A stretch of 64,000 nucleotides of DNA from Lineus longissimus. Its lineage: Eukaryota; Nemertea; Pilidiophora; Heteronemertea; Lineidae. Below, piece by piece: positions 35,066 through 45,927 of this stretch. The position numbers were made by a program, and so were the translations under genes. The stretch covers positions 18,545,501 to 18,609,500 of the forward strand of contig NC_088310.1 in the NCBI RefSeq assembly GCF_910592395.1. The letters are read 5' to 3'. The notes below the pieces were generated by a model. The model saw only the letters and a list, made by a program, of their open reading frames with translations. It was not told the origin of the DNA and searched no databases. Positions within the stretch are counted from its first letter, which is position 1. Each line of letters starts with the position of its first letter.

Positions 35066-36118
35066 ATGGATACTCCAATAGGACGTGGAAGGGGGGCGAC
35101 TACCCCGAGGCAACTGATGAGGCCAGGTGGAACCCCTAAAGGGGCAGAGGCTAATCCTGATGCTATGACAGAATTTTTGGAAACATTCACCAACCTGATG
35201 AGGACCAAAATGGGGCCAGAAACAGTGAAGGCAACTACAGCTTCGACCACCGCCGTAAATGTGAAAATTCAGGCACCGAAAAATTTCCAGTTAAATCAAA
35301 ACTTCCGAATTTGGCTGGAAAGGTTTGACAACTTTGTGAAGTTAGCCAAGATCCCTGATGAACAGCGTCGGGAACAACTCCTTTCAAGACTAGAACATCA
35401 GGCTTATGTTGCGGTCAACAATTTACACCTTGAGGAAAGCCTATCCTACGAGGATTTTTGTACTCGACTAATGAAGCGATTTCATAATACCTCAAGGGAG
35501 GATTACAAGTTACAGATGAGGGCCAGAGTACAGCGTGGAAATGAAACATATGAGACTTTCTCAGATGCCCTCCAAGAACTTGCCCTTAACGCGTACCCAA
35601 GTAGTGGGTTCGAACTACAACAAGAAATGGCCCTTGACCAGTTTCTTCTCGGAGTTACAGCAGAAGATGCAGTCAAACAGCAGCTGCTAATGAGTTCACC
35701 CGCCACCCTGAGCGAGGCCATTCGCAAGGTTAGGCAACTAGAGGCAGCCCAACTAGTGATGAAAAAGGGGGCAAGTGAGTCGAGCCAGCAGGAGGTGGCC
35801 AAGCCAAAACAGAAAGTGGCGAGCGTTGCGCCAAAGCCGGCGGAGAACTCCGATATGTCCGATATGTCCAAGGTATTAGAATTGTTGAGCACCATGAATG
35901 AGAGAATCTTGCGATTGGAAGGCCAAAAGGGAAACCACAGTTCCAGTAAGGGAGATGGTTGCAAAACCTGCGGCGGTGATCACAGATTTCGGCGATGCCC
36001 TCAAAACGAGTGTTTCATATGCCACTTGAAAGGCCACATTTCCAAAGATTGCCCCAACAAGCAGGGAAACGAGGCGGCGGGATTGTCGGGGGGCAGCACA
36101 GTCCCGAGGAAGCAGTAG
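35066..36118 (+). CDS. gag: gypsy gag
   Basis: 350 residues from the first ATG in frame (MDTPIGRGRG); the frame is open further upstream without an ATG. It forms the particle and binds genomic RNA. The middle part is a retrotransposon capsid-type helical domain (WLERFDNFVK, then MKRFHNT and LDQFLLGV). The C-terminus has two zinc-knuckle-like motifs, CKTCGGDHRFRRC and CFICHLKGHISKDC; the second is a canonical CX2CX4HX4C. The stop is TAG at 36,116-36,118. The pol frame is open for over 100 nt before this stop. Confidence 0.88.
   Translation: MDTPIGRGRGATTPRQLMRPGGTPKGAEANPDAMTEFLETFTNLMRTKMGPETVKATTASTTAVNVKIQAPKNFQLNQNFRIWLERFDNFVKLAKIPDEQRREQLLSRLEHQAYVAVNNLHLEESLSYEDFCTRLMKRFHNTSREDYKLQMRARVQRGNETYETFSDALQELALNAYPSSGFELQQEMALDQFLLGVTAEDAVKQQLLMSSPATLSEAIRKVRQLEAAQLVMKKGASESSQQEVAKPKQKVASVAPKPAENSDMSDMSKVLELLSTMNERILRLEGQKGNHSSSKGDGCKTCGGDHRFRRCPQNECFICHLKGHISKDCPNKQGNEAAGLSGGSTVPRKQ
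36064..36070 (+). promoter_or_regulatory. Probable -1 ribosomal frameshift heptamer
   Basis: GGGAAAC sits in the gag frame as G GGA AAC, fitting the X XXY YYZ rule for -1 slippage. Pol is open in the -1 frame here. GC-rich sequence downstream could form a stimulatory structure; its fold was not computed. Confidence 0.7.
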
Positions 36119-39100
36119 TGGCCCCACATGTAGATTCCGTTGTCCAAGAAGAAAACAAGGTTAGCCCAGCAGAAAATTCAACATTGGTGGAGAATTCAAT
36201 GTTGAACCCCAAGGCGACAGTGTTTGAGCCCAAGCCTGGGCATTCACACGTCACTATTGGGAGCATACAGCTGGCTGACAGCAGCCTCTATTTGAGTGGT
36301 AAGGTAAACGACCAGTCAACTTCCATGCTTTTGGATACTGGAGCAGCAGTAACACTGATCAGTAGTGATTTATGGGACCATCTCGATTCGGCCAAGAAAA
36401 CCCTTGAACCTGCAATGGGATCCCTGATGTCAGCCACCAAGGAAGACTTGCACATTATGGGGATGGTTGATGCCGATTTACAGATTGGATCCAATGTTTA
36501 CTGTCATCCAGTGGTGGTGGTCAAGAAGCTATGCCACTCGTGTCTTTTGGGAAGCGACTTCTTTGCAAAGCACCAGTGTACCATTCGATATGAAAGTGCT
36601 ACATTGGAGGTTGGCAATGAAGAAATCCCATTGCGTCACCAAAGAGATGAACTTAAGATTTGTCGAGTCATCCTTGGGCGATCTGTGAAGATCCCAGCAC
36701 AGACTGAGATGATTGTGCCAGGAAAACTTGCTAGGGGAGGTGAAGCTAGTCATCTGACACCAGGAATGATTGAAGCAAAAAGGGGCCCGACATCGTTCAC
36801 GACAGGGCGTACTTTGGTGAAGTCAAACCATGGCAAACTCCCCATTCGTGTGGCCAATTTCACAGATAGCCCTATTAGGATGAGGACCAATCAGACATTG
36901 GGATGGTTTCACCCAGTCACAGAAATAAGTGGACATCAGGACGACAAACATGTAGGGGCCAGGGAGAATGGAGAGGAACAGGAACACTTGGCTGCAGCTG
37001 ATATAGCAGCAACCAGTGCTGGGACGCTTTGTTCCCCAGACCCTGTATACTCTCCCATACTCGGACAGGGACAATTGGCTGCAGCTTCCATAGCAGTAAC
37101 CAGTGTTGGGACGCCTTGTACCCCAGACCCTGTCCAATCTCCTGTGCAATCAGAAAGACTTGGAAAACTGTTGAAAAAATTGGAAATAGACGAGATAGAT
37201 CTGACTGGGTCACAGCGTGCCACGCTGATTTCCCTCATAGCGGAATATCAGGATATTTTCTCAATGGATGATCTGGATATTGGGCACACCACAGTGGTTG
37301 AACATCGGATAAACACCGGAGATGCTGTCCCGATAAAGCAGAGGCCGCGGAGGGTACCACCCCACCAACAACATTTTGTTGATGAGACAACCAAAGACCT
37401 CTTGGACAAAAATCTCATAAAGAAGTCTACTGGACCATGGAGCTCGCCTATCGTACTGGCTAAGAAGCATGATGGGAGTTTTCGCCTATGTGTAGACTAC
37501 CGAAAGCTAAATGAGTGCACTGTGAAGTCAGTCCAACCACTGCCAAGAATGGATGATACACTTGGAGGACTGGCTGGGTCCTGTTGGTTCAGCAGCCTTG
37601 ATTGTGCCAGTGGCTACTGGCAAGTGGGCGTGGCTCCCGAGGATCGAGAGAAAACAGGATTTGTGACAGGAGTTAAGCAATATGAGTGGTTGGCCATGCC
37701 ATTTGGTCTGACTGGAGCCCCAGCAACTTTTACCAGGCTCATGAACATCGTGCTAGGGGGGGGGGGGGGGGTAGGGTACTGTCTCGTGTACTTGGATGAC
37801 ATAATCGTACATACACCATCGTTTGACCGGCATATTCAGCAGTTACGAGAGGTTTTTGAGCGCCTCAGGAAGGCCAACATGAAGTTGAAGCCAGTGAAGT
37901 GTAAGTTGCTGCGACGTAGTCTGAAATGGTTGGGACATGTTGTGTCCAAGGACGGGATCGCCACTGACTCTGAAAAGATACGTCAGGTCCAAGAATGGCC
38001 AACTCCAAAGGATGTGGTTGAAGTAAGATCTTTCATGGGCTTGGCTGTATATTATCAAAAGTATGTGAAGAACTACTCAGAGATAGCAGCCCCACTTCAC
38101 CAGTTGACTGGAAAGAATGCCAATTTCGAATGGACAGAAGCCTGTGAGCAGTCATTTTCCAAACTGAAGAAAGCATTGATTGAGGCACCAGTCTTAGCAT
38201 ACCCTGACTTCTCCGAAGATGCGGGTCTCTTTGTCTTGGACACTGATGCCAGTGACTTTGCTGTAGGTGCCGTTTTGTCCCAGCGTCAAGAAGATGGCTC
38301 TGAAAGGGTGATCGCATACGGCAGCAAGAGTTTGCAAGGTGGAGAAAATAATTACTGCACCACACGGCGGGAAATGTTAGCTCTCGTGAAATTTGTTAAG
38401 CATTTCAGGTACTTTCTCCTGGGAAAAAGGTTCTTGGTCCGAACAGATAACATTGCGCTCCGGTGGCTGCTTAATTTCAAAGACCCATCCGGACAGGTGG
38501 CCAGATGGCTCGAGTGCCTAGCCGAGTTTGATTTTAAGATTGAACATCGTGCAGGAAGGCTACACGGGAATGCTGATGCCCTGTCTAGAAAGCCCAGTAG
38601 AGTCAGACAACATGGAGATTGCCCATCATGTGGGCCCACTGACAAAAAGAGAATCGATCAGCAAACGCCAATGGACAGAAAAACTCAGTCGGTGAACCTA
38701 GCAAGTGTAGCAGTGACCCAGGCAAAACCAAGTGCAAAGTCCAAGCCACAGAGAAAAGTACCAACCCTAGTGGAACTGCCTATGGATTGGACCGCTGAGA
38801 AAATTGGACAAGCTCAGGTCAATGACCCTGAAATCAACGAAGTTTATCAGCATGTCCTTTCCAAAGAGACAATAATTCCACAAAGTGTTTTGCAAGGATG
38901 CAGTACTCGGACACGGGCAGTTTGGGCCCAGAGACAATTGTTGGAACTAGAGGAGGGAGTTTTGTATTTCAAGTCTCCGGATCAGTCAACCCAAAGCCGT
39001 TTGGTTCTCCCAGTAGCATTGATAAAGCCAGTCTTAGTTCAAGCTCACGAAGGCTTTGCTGGTGGCCATTTGGGAATGAGGAAGACCTATGCCAAACTTC

Positions 39101-40727
39101 GATCTCGCTGCTGGCGACCAGGCTTAAAGCGTTTAGTTGAAGACTTTGTTCGCACATGCCCCAAGTGTCAGAAATGCAAATCACCACCCAAGGGAATAAG
39201 AGCCCCCTTACAGAGTATTCCAGTGGGCAGACGAAACCAAAGGTTGCATATCGATTTTGTGGGGCCCATTAATCCACCCTCCAGAAGGGGAAACCGTTAT
39301 ATCATGGTGGTGGAAGATGCGTTCACCAAGTGGCCCGAGGCATGGCCAATGAAAAATCAGAAAGTCTCCACCTGTGCAAGAGTTCTAGTCAACGAATATG
39401 TCTCGCGTTTTGGTGCACCCGAGGGTATACATTCCGACCAAGGGGGAATTTTGAATCAAAAATCTTCGGAGAGATGTGCAGCTTATTAGGCATTGAGAAG
39501 ACTAGGACAACTGCATATCACCCGCAATGCAACGGTCAGGTTGAAAACCTGAATAAAAGCCTGAAGAAAATGCTAACAACCCTTGTAGATGAAAAGGGAC
39601 GGGATTGGGATGACAGATTACCATCAGCACTCATGGCATATAGGTCCAGTATACATGAGTCAACAAAGGAAACTCCTTTTGCAATGACTTTCGGAGCTGA
39701 AATGCAAATACCTCTTGACCTTATGATTGGAACATCTACATGTGGCTCTGCTTCCCCAGAAACAACAGTATATGTGAAGGATCTCCGAGAGAAAATTGAA
39801 ACATCATATCGAAATGCCAGGGACAACCTGAAGACGGCTCAGAGGCGACAGCGACAGTACTATGACCAGAAGATGAAAAATTCTTCTTTTTCCCAGGATG
39901 ATTTAGTCCTCTTGAGAGACTATCATCTTCGGCCAGATGAGGTTAACAAGTTCCACAAGCCATGGAAGGGACCTTATAAGATTAAGGAAAAGATATCAGA
40001 GGTGAACTATAGGATTGTGCCTCTCGATGGGAAAACCAAGCAAACAAAAGTGGTCCATCTGAACAACTTGCGGCGCTTCTACATTAGAACGGAGGATGAG
40101 CCACGTCGGGTGGATGATCATCCTAATAAAACATCAGAGAAGAAGGATTTCATTGAGAAACTTGAAATGGAGTCAGCTGCTGGGAACTCTGAGACTGAGT
40201 CTGAAGAAGAGGTAGAGACTATGCCTTTAGAATTTTTGAAACTGCCTATAGGAAGGTCTTGCGAAGAAACCCCAGAATCTCGTGGACAAGACAAGCTGAT
40301 GTCAAGACCAGATTTGAGGGACCCTCTTGGTGCTGCTTTAGATACACCAGAAGGGAAGGGCCGCTTTGGTACCCCTAACTCTCAATCTGGTTCCCCCGAC
40401 GTGCAACGTCCAGGGATGGGACCATCAGATGGAGCAGTAGATCCACCAGATGGGGAATCTGCAATAGATATTCCAAACCCAGACCTGGATGGCACCGCCT
40501 CTTCAATTGATTCATCTGTGTATGATCCAGCAGACGAAGTACCCATGAACAAATATTGCTTAAGACCACGTAATGATATGCAGAGGCCTGCACGTTTCCG
40601 TTTGTCTATCGATTGCGCCGCGCGTGACACAAACCAACGCGATTCCGCATCAATGCAACAGAACAAAATGCGATGGCTCAAGCGCGCCAGAAAGTTAAAA
40701 TTGAAGCGCATCTCAGCAATGACTTAA
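36067..40727 (+). pseudogene. pol: gypsy pol (PR-RT-RNaseH-IN), one frameshift
   Basis: Made as a Gag-Pol fusion after -1 slippage. The first reading frame runs to 39,489 and the second continues from about 39,447 to 40,727. Protease: LLDTGAAVTLIS near 36,330. Reverse transcriptase: LDKNLIKKS, LCVDYRKLN, MPFGLTGAPATF and YLDD at 37,789-37,800. A run of 16 G at 37,756-37,771 encodes five Gly just before it. RNase H: DTDASDFAVGAVLSQ, TRREMLALV, RTDN. Integrase: an HHCC zinc region near 39,047-39,180 and a DDE core whose second Asp is at the HSDQGG site. The frame breaks in the G5 run at 39,442-39,446. The third acidic residue, a GPY/F-like module and an acidic, Pro-rich tail lie in the second frame. 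Confidence 0.88.
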
Positions 40728-40788
40728 TAGTGAAAACCTGTTTGTAGCTTAAACAATCCCTGTAAGGGAGATTTCCATTATAATCAAT

Positions 40789-40802
40789 CTCTTAACTTTC
40801 AG
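40789..40802 (+). promoter_or_regulatory. Predicted 3' splice site before ORF3
   Basis: tctcttaactttcag is a pyrimidine-rich acceptor ending at AG 40,801-40,802, with taatcaat upstream as a possible branch point. The ORF3 AUG is 10 nt downstream. A candidate donor, GTAAGC, is in the leader at 34,622. Confidence 0.55.
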
Positions 40803-40811
40803 TTGACAACA

Positions 40812-41675
40812 ATGGATGGGGTGGTGTTGGATGCCCTACCAGATCAGGTAAAGGAGATGAAGAAGAAGGCCAGTAAAGCAGTCTTCACCTATATTAGATC
40901 GGGCCTACAGAGCTGCAGACAATGTACCGTACCAAGGACAGTCATCCTGGAGTTATGTCAAACATGTGAAGCAAATCTTGTAGACACTGGAAGGATGATA
41001 ACCTCTGTTGTTATCCAAGCTCTAAAAATCTTCATCTTCCGCTTCAGGAATTCATGGAGGCCACGGAAAAGTAATTTGGTAACTGTGAAGGAAAAACTAG
41101 TCGAGTTAGTAACTAGTCATTCTACCTCAAGGGAAAATATTCGTGATTTGTTAAACTACTGGAACAGACTGACTCTGAAAATACAATCTTCGGATAAAGT
41201 ATACCCAATTTTACTTCTTGGAGATTCCATGTTCAAGCAGTGCAAGCCATCCATTGACATTTACCCAATTGCCCATTCGGGAGAACGGATTGAACATGTA
41301 GCTGAGGCTGTCAATATCCTAAGTGTTAAAGCAAGAGCGGTTGTCCTGAATCATGGGTTAAACCACACAAGGAACTTAGGAGAACCACAAGAGTTGAAGA
41401 AGATTACCTCAGAATTATACCAGACACTCCATGCCAAGTATCCAAATCTGACATTGTACCATCTGCAGCCACCCATACCCCCATCCTTACGAGATAGGCA
41501 ACACCAAGTTGAAAATGTGCGACGAATCACCCAAATGATGATAGATGCCGGGTTTGTTCCGATTCCACATCCAGATCTCCAAGGGAATGATTTTGGAGGT
41601 GATAGGTTCCACTATTCGAAGAGTGGATTAGCAAGGGTTTGTGAGCACATCATCTCATCTCTTCGTCCGAGGTAA
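40812..41675 (+). CDS. ORF3: SGNH/GDSL-hydrolase-like protein in a gypsy element
   Basis: 287 residues from the first ATG (MDGVVLDAL). The N-terminus is charged. Cys 35, 38, 49 and 52 form a CxxC-x10-CxxC pattern that suggests a zinc knuckle. From about residue 130 the order of motifs fits the SGNH hydrolase fold: GDS at 137-139 (block I, nucleophile Ser), Gly 157 (block II), GLN at 182-184 (block III) and DRFH at 264-267 (block V, catalytic Asp and His). All four residues that name the family are present. No signal peptide or membrane anchor is obvious, although a short hydrophobic stretch (VVIQALKIFIF) lies near 66-76. Acyl-ester hydrolysis is the family's usual activity; the substrate is unknown. 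It lies 84 nt after pol, where env would be. SGNH-type esterase domains are known in ORF1 of some LINEs; finding one here is unusual. The identification rests on motifs only. Confidence 0.72.
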   Translation: MDGVVLDALPDQVKEMKKKASKAVFTYIRSGLQSCRQCTVPRTVILELCQTCEANLVDTGRMITSVVIQALKIFIFRFRNSWRPRKSNLVTVKEKLVELVTSHSTSRENIRDLLNYWNRLTLKIQSSDKVYPILLLGDSMFKQCKPSIDIYPIAHSGERIEHVAEAVNILSVKARAVVLNHGLNHTRNLGEPQELKKITSELYQTLHAKYPNLTLYHLQPPIPPSLRDRQHQVENVRRITQMMIDAGFVPIPHPDLQGNDFGGDRFHYSKSGLARVCEHIISSLRPR

Positions 41676-42291
41676 CTTGTAACCTGGCACCCCTATACCT
41701 GGGACGCTCTGTACTCCGGGAAGGGAGAGGTGTAGATTTACATTACCTCATGCCAGGGTACTAAGGTGCCTTTGATCTGCCGCTCACAGGAGGATTTTCG
41801 TTCTGAAGCAATAAGGACTTAGTAAATGGATAAGAGACTTTTAAATTCATTTAGTAGTGCACTGAGGGAAGCCTATAGAGACAATCTGTTCGTTTAGTGT
41901 GTTTGATCAACACATGTTAAGACTATTTTTGGATATATTTGTTGTGTTTGTATATCCTTGTTCTATGCAGAGAAATGGACTCAGGACTCATTTCATGTAC
42001 TATTGCGTGTACTTGGATCTATAGTTTTGTGTATTTTATTGCTCAGGATCGGAGCTAGTAATGGTGTTTTTTTATATTTGATAATTATAAAATCATTTCA
42101 GTATTATTATTATCATGATTTTGGAGAAGACAATACTGAGGATGGACATGATGGAGGATAATCCCTACCCAACTCAGCAAGACGCTAACTCTTATTTTTG
42201 TGTTTTATGTTTGGGTAACATATGAAAGCCCTGTTATGTTAGTGAATTGAATTCTGTAACATTGTGGTCAGTTACACACTGACCAAATTTT
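41676..42291 (+). other. gypsy 3' untranslated region
   Basis: About 0.6 kb between ORF3 and the polypurine tract. A 67-codon frame here has no recognisable feature. Confidence 0.5.
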
Positions 42292-42302
42292 GTGGGGGAT
42301 GG
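42292..42302 (+). promoter_or_regulatory. Polypurine tract
   Basis: gtgggggatgg lies immediately before the 3' LTR and would prime plus-strand synthesis. Confidence 0.75.
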
Positions 42303-42503
42303 TGTGGTGTCCCGAGCCACCCCAGTCTGTCTTCGGCCCGTGTTGCGGCCGGGGCGAAAACGGTGCATTGTTGTTGTTATTGTAGTCGACGGGCGAGACG
42401 AGACAATAAAGTACGAGTTGAATTAAAAGCCGATTTGCAAGTTCATTAGTTCACTATATCATGTATATCGAGTACCAAAGAAGGCAAATCAAAGGACATT
42501 ACA
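42303..42503 (+). repeat. 3' LTR
   Basis: 201 bp, identical to the 5' LTR except C at 42,485. AATAAA is at 42,405-42,410. Confidence 0.92.
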
Positions 42504-42507
42504 CTAT
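42504..42507. repeat. Target site duplication CTAT (right)
   Basis: Pairs with 34,192-34,195. Confidence 0.9.
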
Positions 42508-42765
42508 TTTGCATGAAAAACAGCCTGTCTCATGCCAAAGTTGTCCCTTCAAGAAAGAAAGATGGTAGCTAATTTTATGGTTTGAATAGCCATTTTGAAA
42601 AAGGGTTTGGAATCGAGGTCAACCAAAATAGCTGTTGGCCTCAATGTACCCTCGGGAATTCAAGCCGCCGACTAGTCAAACCAATCTCTGGAGTGTTCGA
42701 ACACCTGGAATCAGTGTGTACTTCAACTTGAAAAGTTCGGGTGAAGGGGTTTTCTTCATGATAAT

Positions 42766-44028
42766 ATTCACAATGGTATAAGATGATGGTATAAGAGGGC
42801 CGGCGAATCTAGGACCTGGAAGAAGAGGGAGCGTGCACTGCATTTCTCATCAAAATTCCTGGACAGGTGTGTTACAAAATTTCATGAGCGGTCAATTAAA
42901 AAAAGTTTACATCAATTAGGAGCCGTGCGTCTGGTGCACCTGCTTGGATCTGCGCCTGATCAACGTACATGAATGAATAATGATAAGAAAATGTTTCAAA
43001 AAACACGAAAAAAAGATTCGCCGGGGTTCGAACCCGTGACCATCCAATCCGTTGTACAACAGTCTAACCGACGAGGCCATCAAGGCTATACTCTAAAGGG
43101 TATGATAGACAGGGATTTACCTCGTTCAATTCGTCGCCATATTGAAAAAGCGCCATGATTGTGACGAGGTCACGCTGGCGGAAGAGTAATTGGGGACAAA
43201 TAGTCCCAGATAATCGTATAATTCAATATTGCGACAGAGTTTTCTTGATATATCGTATTTATATAGCTCGGTGATATTATAGATAATGCTCGCAGTTGAT
43301 TTAAATGTTTGAATGGCTTTCTCAAAATATTTTTAGAAGCGAGGTCAACAGGGTCAAAAGAAATAGTCTTTGGCGCCAATGATGTTGGCAATGCCGTATT
43401 TGAATTAAGATTCGAGTCGATTCTTTTGGAGTCGGAAATGCCCATGCACACGGCAATCGTATCTATATAGCTCCGTGCACGCGACTTGAAGGGACAATTT
43501 CGGTGTGGGATTTAGGTGGCCAGGAAGGTGATATGTACATTGTAATTTGAATCTATCCGCCTGCTCATCACTGTAGTTACAAACTAAATGCTCATCACTA
43601 ATAATGAATTGAGCGTGTAATGTGAGACGGGTTTGACATGACTTGCAAATCTTAGATTTTTAGGCAAACGTACTGTTACATTCCGTTTTGGTGAGATCTT
43701 TTTTCCAGTTTGATGGTATGTCAATAATTCTCTCAGCTCCTTGAGGAGTCACGGTCCTACTTGAAGCTATTTTGCATGAAAAACAGCCTATCTCATGCCA
43801 AAGTTGTCCCTTCAACAAAGAAAGATGATAGCTGATTTTATAGTTTGAATGGCCATTTTGAAAAAGGGTTTGGAATCGAGGTCAACCAAAATAGCTGTTG
43901 GCTTCAATGTACCCTCGGGAATTCAAGCCGCCGACTAGTCAAACCAATCTCTGGAGTGCTCGAACACCTGGAATCAGTGTGTACTTCAACTTGAAAAGTT
44001 CGGGTGAAGGGGTTTTCTTCATGATAAT
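42766..44028. repeat. 1.26-kb repeat, unit C2 (full)
   Basis: 1263 bp, head to tail after C1. The tRNA-like module is at about 43,017-43,080 (minus strand). It is closer to C0 than to its neighbour C1 in diagnostic variants. Confidence 0.85.
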
Positions 44029-44559
44029 ATTCACAATGGTATAAGATGATGGTATAAGAGGGCCGGCGAATCTAGGAACTGGAAGAAGAGGGAGCGTGCA
44101 CTGCATTTCTCATCAAAATTCCTGGACAGGTGTGTTCCAAAATTTCATGAGCGGTCAATTAAAAAAAGTTTACATCAATTAGGAGCCGTGCGTCTGGTGC
44201 ACCCGCTTGGATCTGCGCCTGATAAACGCTCATGAATGAATAATGATAAGAAAATGTTTAAAAAAACACGAAAAAAAGATTCGCCGGGGTTCGAACCCGT
44301 GACCATCCAATCCGTTGTACAACAGATGGTGAGATCTTTTTTGGCAATTTGATGGTATGTCAATAATTCTCTCAGCTCCTTGAGAAGTCACGGTCCTACT
44401 TGAAGCTATTTTGCATGAAAAACAGCCTGTCTCATGCCAAAGTTGTCCCTTCAACAAAGAAAGATGGTAGCTAATTTTATGGTTTGAATGGCCATTTTGA
44501 AAAAGGGTTTGGAATCGATGTCGACCAAAATAGCTGTTGGCCTCAATGTACCCTCGGGA
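44029..44559. repeat. 1.26-kb repeat, unit C3 (internally deleted, truncated)
   Basis: Starts like C1, then jumps at 44,325 from the middle of the tRNA-like module (gttgtacaacag) to the ggtgagatctttttt part of the unit, losing several hundred bases. It stops at accctcgggaa, after which unique sequence follows. Confidence 0.8.
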
Positions 44560-45186
44560 ATATTTTCTAACCCACTGTGTTATACCCTGGACTAAATGAG
44601 AATATCTATTAGCACCAAATAGAAATGTCCAATGATAGAGCCTATTTTAAGTTTAATAGGTTCGACATTTGCAAAGTCGTCAAATTGCTTATCACACATT
44701 TGCAGCTGTTGCGCTTGTTTCAGGATCGTTGTGGGACGGCCAGGGCAACATACCTTGGTCACAGATGCTCCTTTGCATAAGGGCCACCACGTCACACTTT
44801 AGAAAACGTGAGGATTCCTAAAATGACCTGACAGCGTCTGGATGGTCAATCATGACGTATTTGTCCATGCCCTCTGTACATGTGCAGCGGTTGAATGAAA
44901 AGGTTACTCGCCCAGTAGCCTTACTCTGGATCTTGATAGATTCCGGCTCAAGTCAACCTCCGAACTCGCACAGTGCCGAAATTAAAAAAATTCAGCCAAT
45001 GGAATTTATCAATTGCCGCCATCTTTGATATCGGCATCCTGCGATTCAGGTGTTTCATAATCCTACGTCATTACTGCGTCAGATGGCAAATGCAGCAGAC
45101 ACGTCCTTCTGATAATCTAAAATGCCTATCAGGATTGTTTTGAATGCATTGCATAACAAAATATGACCCATCAGACATCATCCACG
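44560..45186. other. No gene seen
   Basis: Unique sequence with only short open frames. Confidence 0.4.
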
Positions 45187-45275
45187 ACAAACACATTGAA
45201 GAGAGGGGCCCTGAATTCACCTTATGGAGCAAGATACATTTCAGCTTTTTCCCTGGGCTTGCGCATCGCCCTATA
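45187..45275 (+). pseudogene. Decayed ependymin-related exon 1 copy
   Basis: Matches the exon 1 region at 45,882-45,960 (gaattcacc, then ggagcaagat and atttcagc). The start codon is ATA instead of ATG and the rest has decayed. Confidence 0.55.
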
Positions 45276-45927
45276 CTTATAGCCTAAATACCAGTAGCAT
45301 TGATATAGACAGTAGAAATTTATAGGACTCTGTGTAAAAACCGTGAAATTTGTCGGCAGTACGATCATTACCAATAAGGATAATATACAGAAACAAAAAT
45401 TAACTTTTGTTTTAGTGTTTCAATTTCACCCACCTACTGTACATATGTGCACTCTCAATTGAGGATTTGAAACTCTCAATTAAGCCGTTCCTTTTAGTGT
45501 ATTACTAACAAGTTTTTCGATTGCCTTCACAACCCAAATCCTGCATTCATCATTTAGCTCGAATGTCCGTTGTTGATACAAACCTCGCATATCAAAATAT
45601 TTACAAAAGATGATTACATGAAGTTTAGTAGAGCGGATGGCTCTTGAATTTTATCGCAATAAGGCCGTGGACAAATACAGAAAAAAACTTTCCTCTAGTG
45701 AATATATAGAGGACAATGGCCGTGACACACTTTATATTCATGAACATCTATTTGTTAAAAACGTCCTTAAAAATTTTATATGAAGCGTTTATCATAGTCT
45801 GGGGGTTACCCTATACCCATTTTATGTACGTGTATAACGCATGTAACGCGTGTTGCATTTTGCCATTGAATTCCTCGATATAAACGTTGAGGAGAACAGG
45901 AGCCTTGAATTCACCGGGTGGAGCAAG

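Larger units (their letters stand above)
34196..42503 (+). mobile_element. Ty3/gypsy LTR retrotransposon, 8.3 kb
   Basis: A complete element: 201-bp LTRs (TG...CA), 4-bp target duplication, leader, gag, pol in the -1 frame with order PR-RT-RNaseH-IN (gypsy order), an extra ORF3, and a polypurine tract before the 3' LTR. The LTRs differ at one site (T at 34,378, C at 42,485), so insertion is recent. The integrase carries a one-base frameshift, so this copy is probably not autonomous. Unlike typical gypsy elements, the env position holds an SGNH-hydrolase-like ORF. Confidence 0.93.
33192..42765. repeat. 1.26-kb repeat, unit C1, split by the LTR element
   Basis: Unit sequence at 33,192-34,195 continues at 42,508-42,765 once the retrotransposon and one CTAT are removed, giving 1262 bp. 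The tRNA-like module is at about 33,444-33,507 (minus strand). Confidence 0.85.

Noticed and set aside
41958-42161. 67-codon frame after gypsy ORF3 as a membrane protein
   Set aside because: Hydrophobic stretch but no family feature, and AT-rich sequence gives such frames easily.
32123-44559. CRISPR-like or phage array
   Set aside because: Units are 1.26 kb without short direct repeats and spacers, in a genome with spliced genes.
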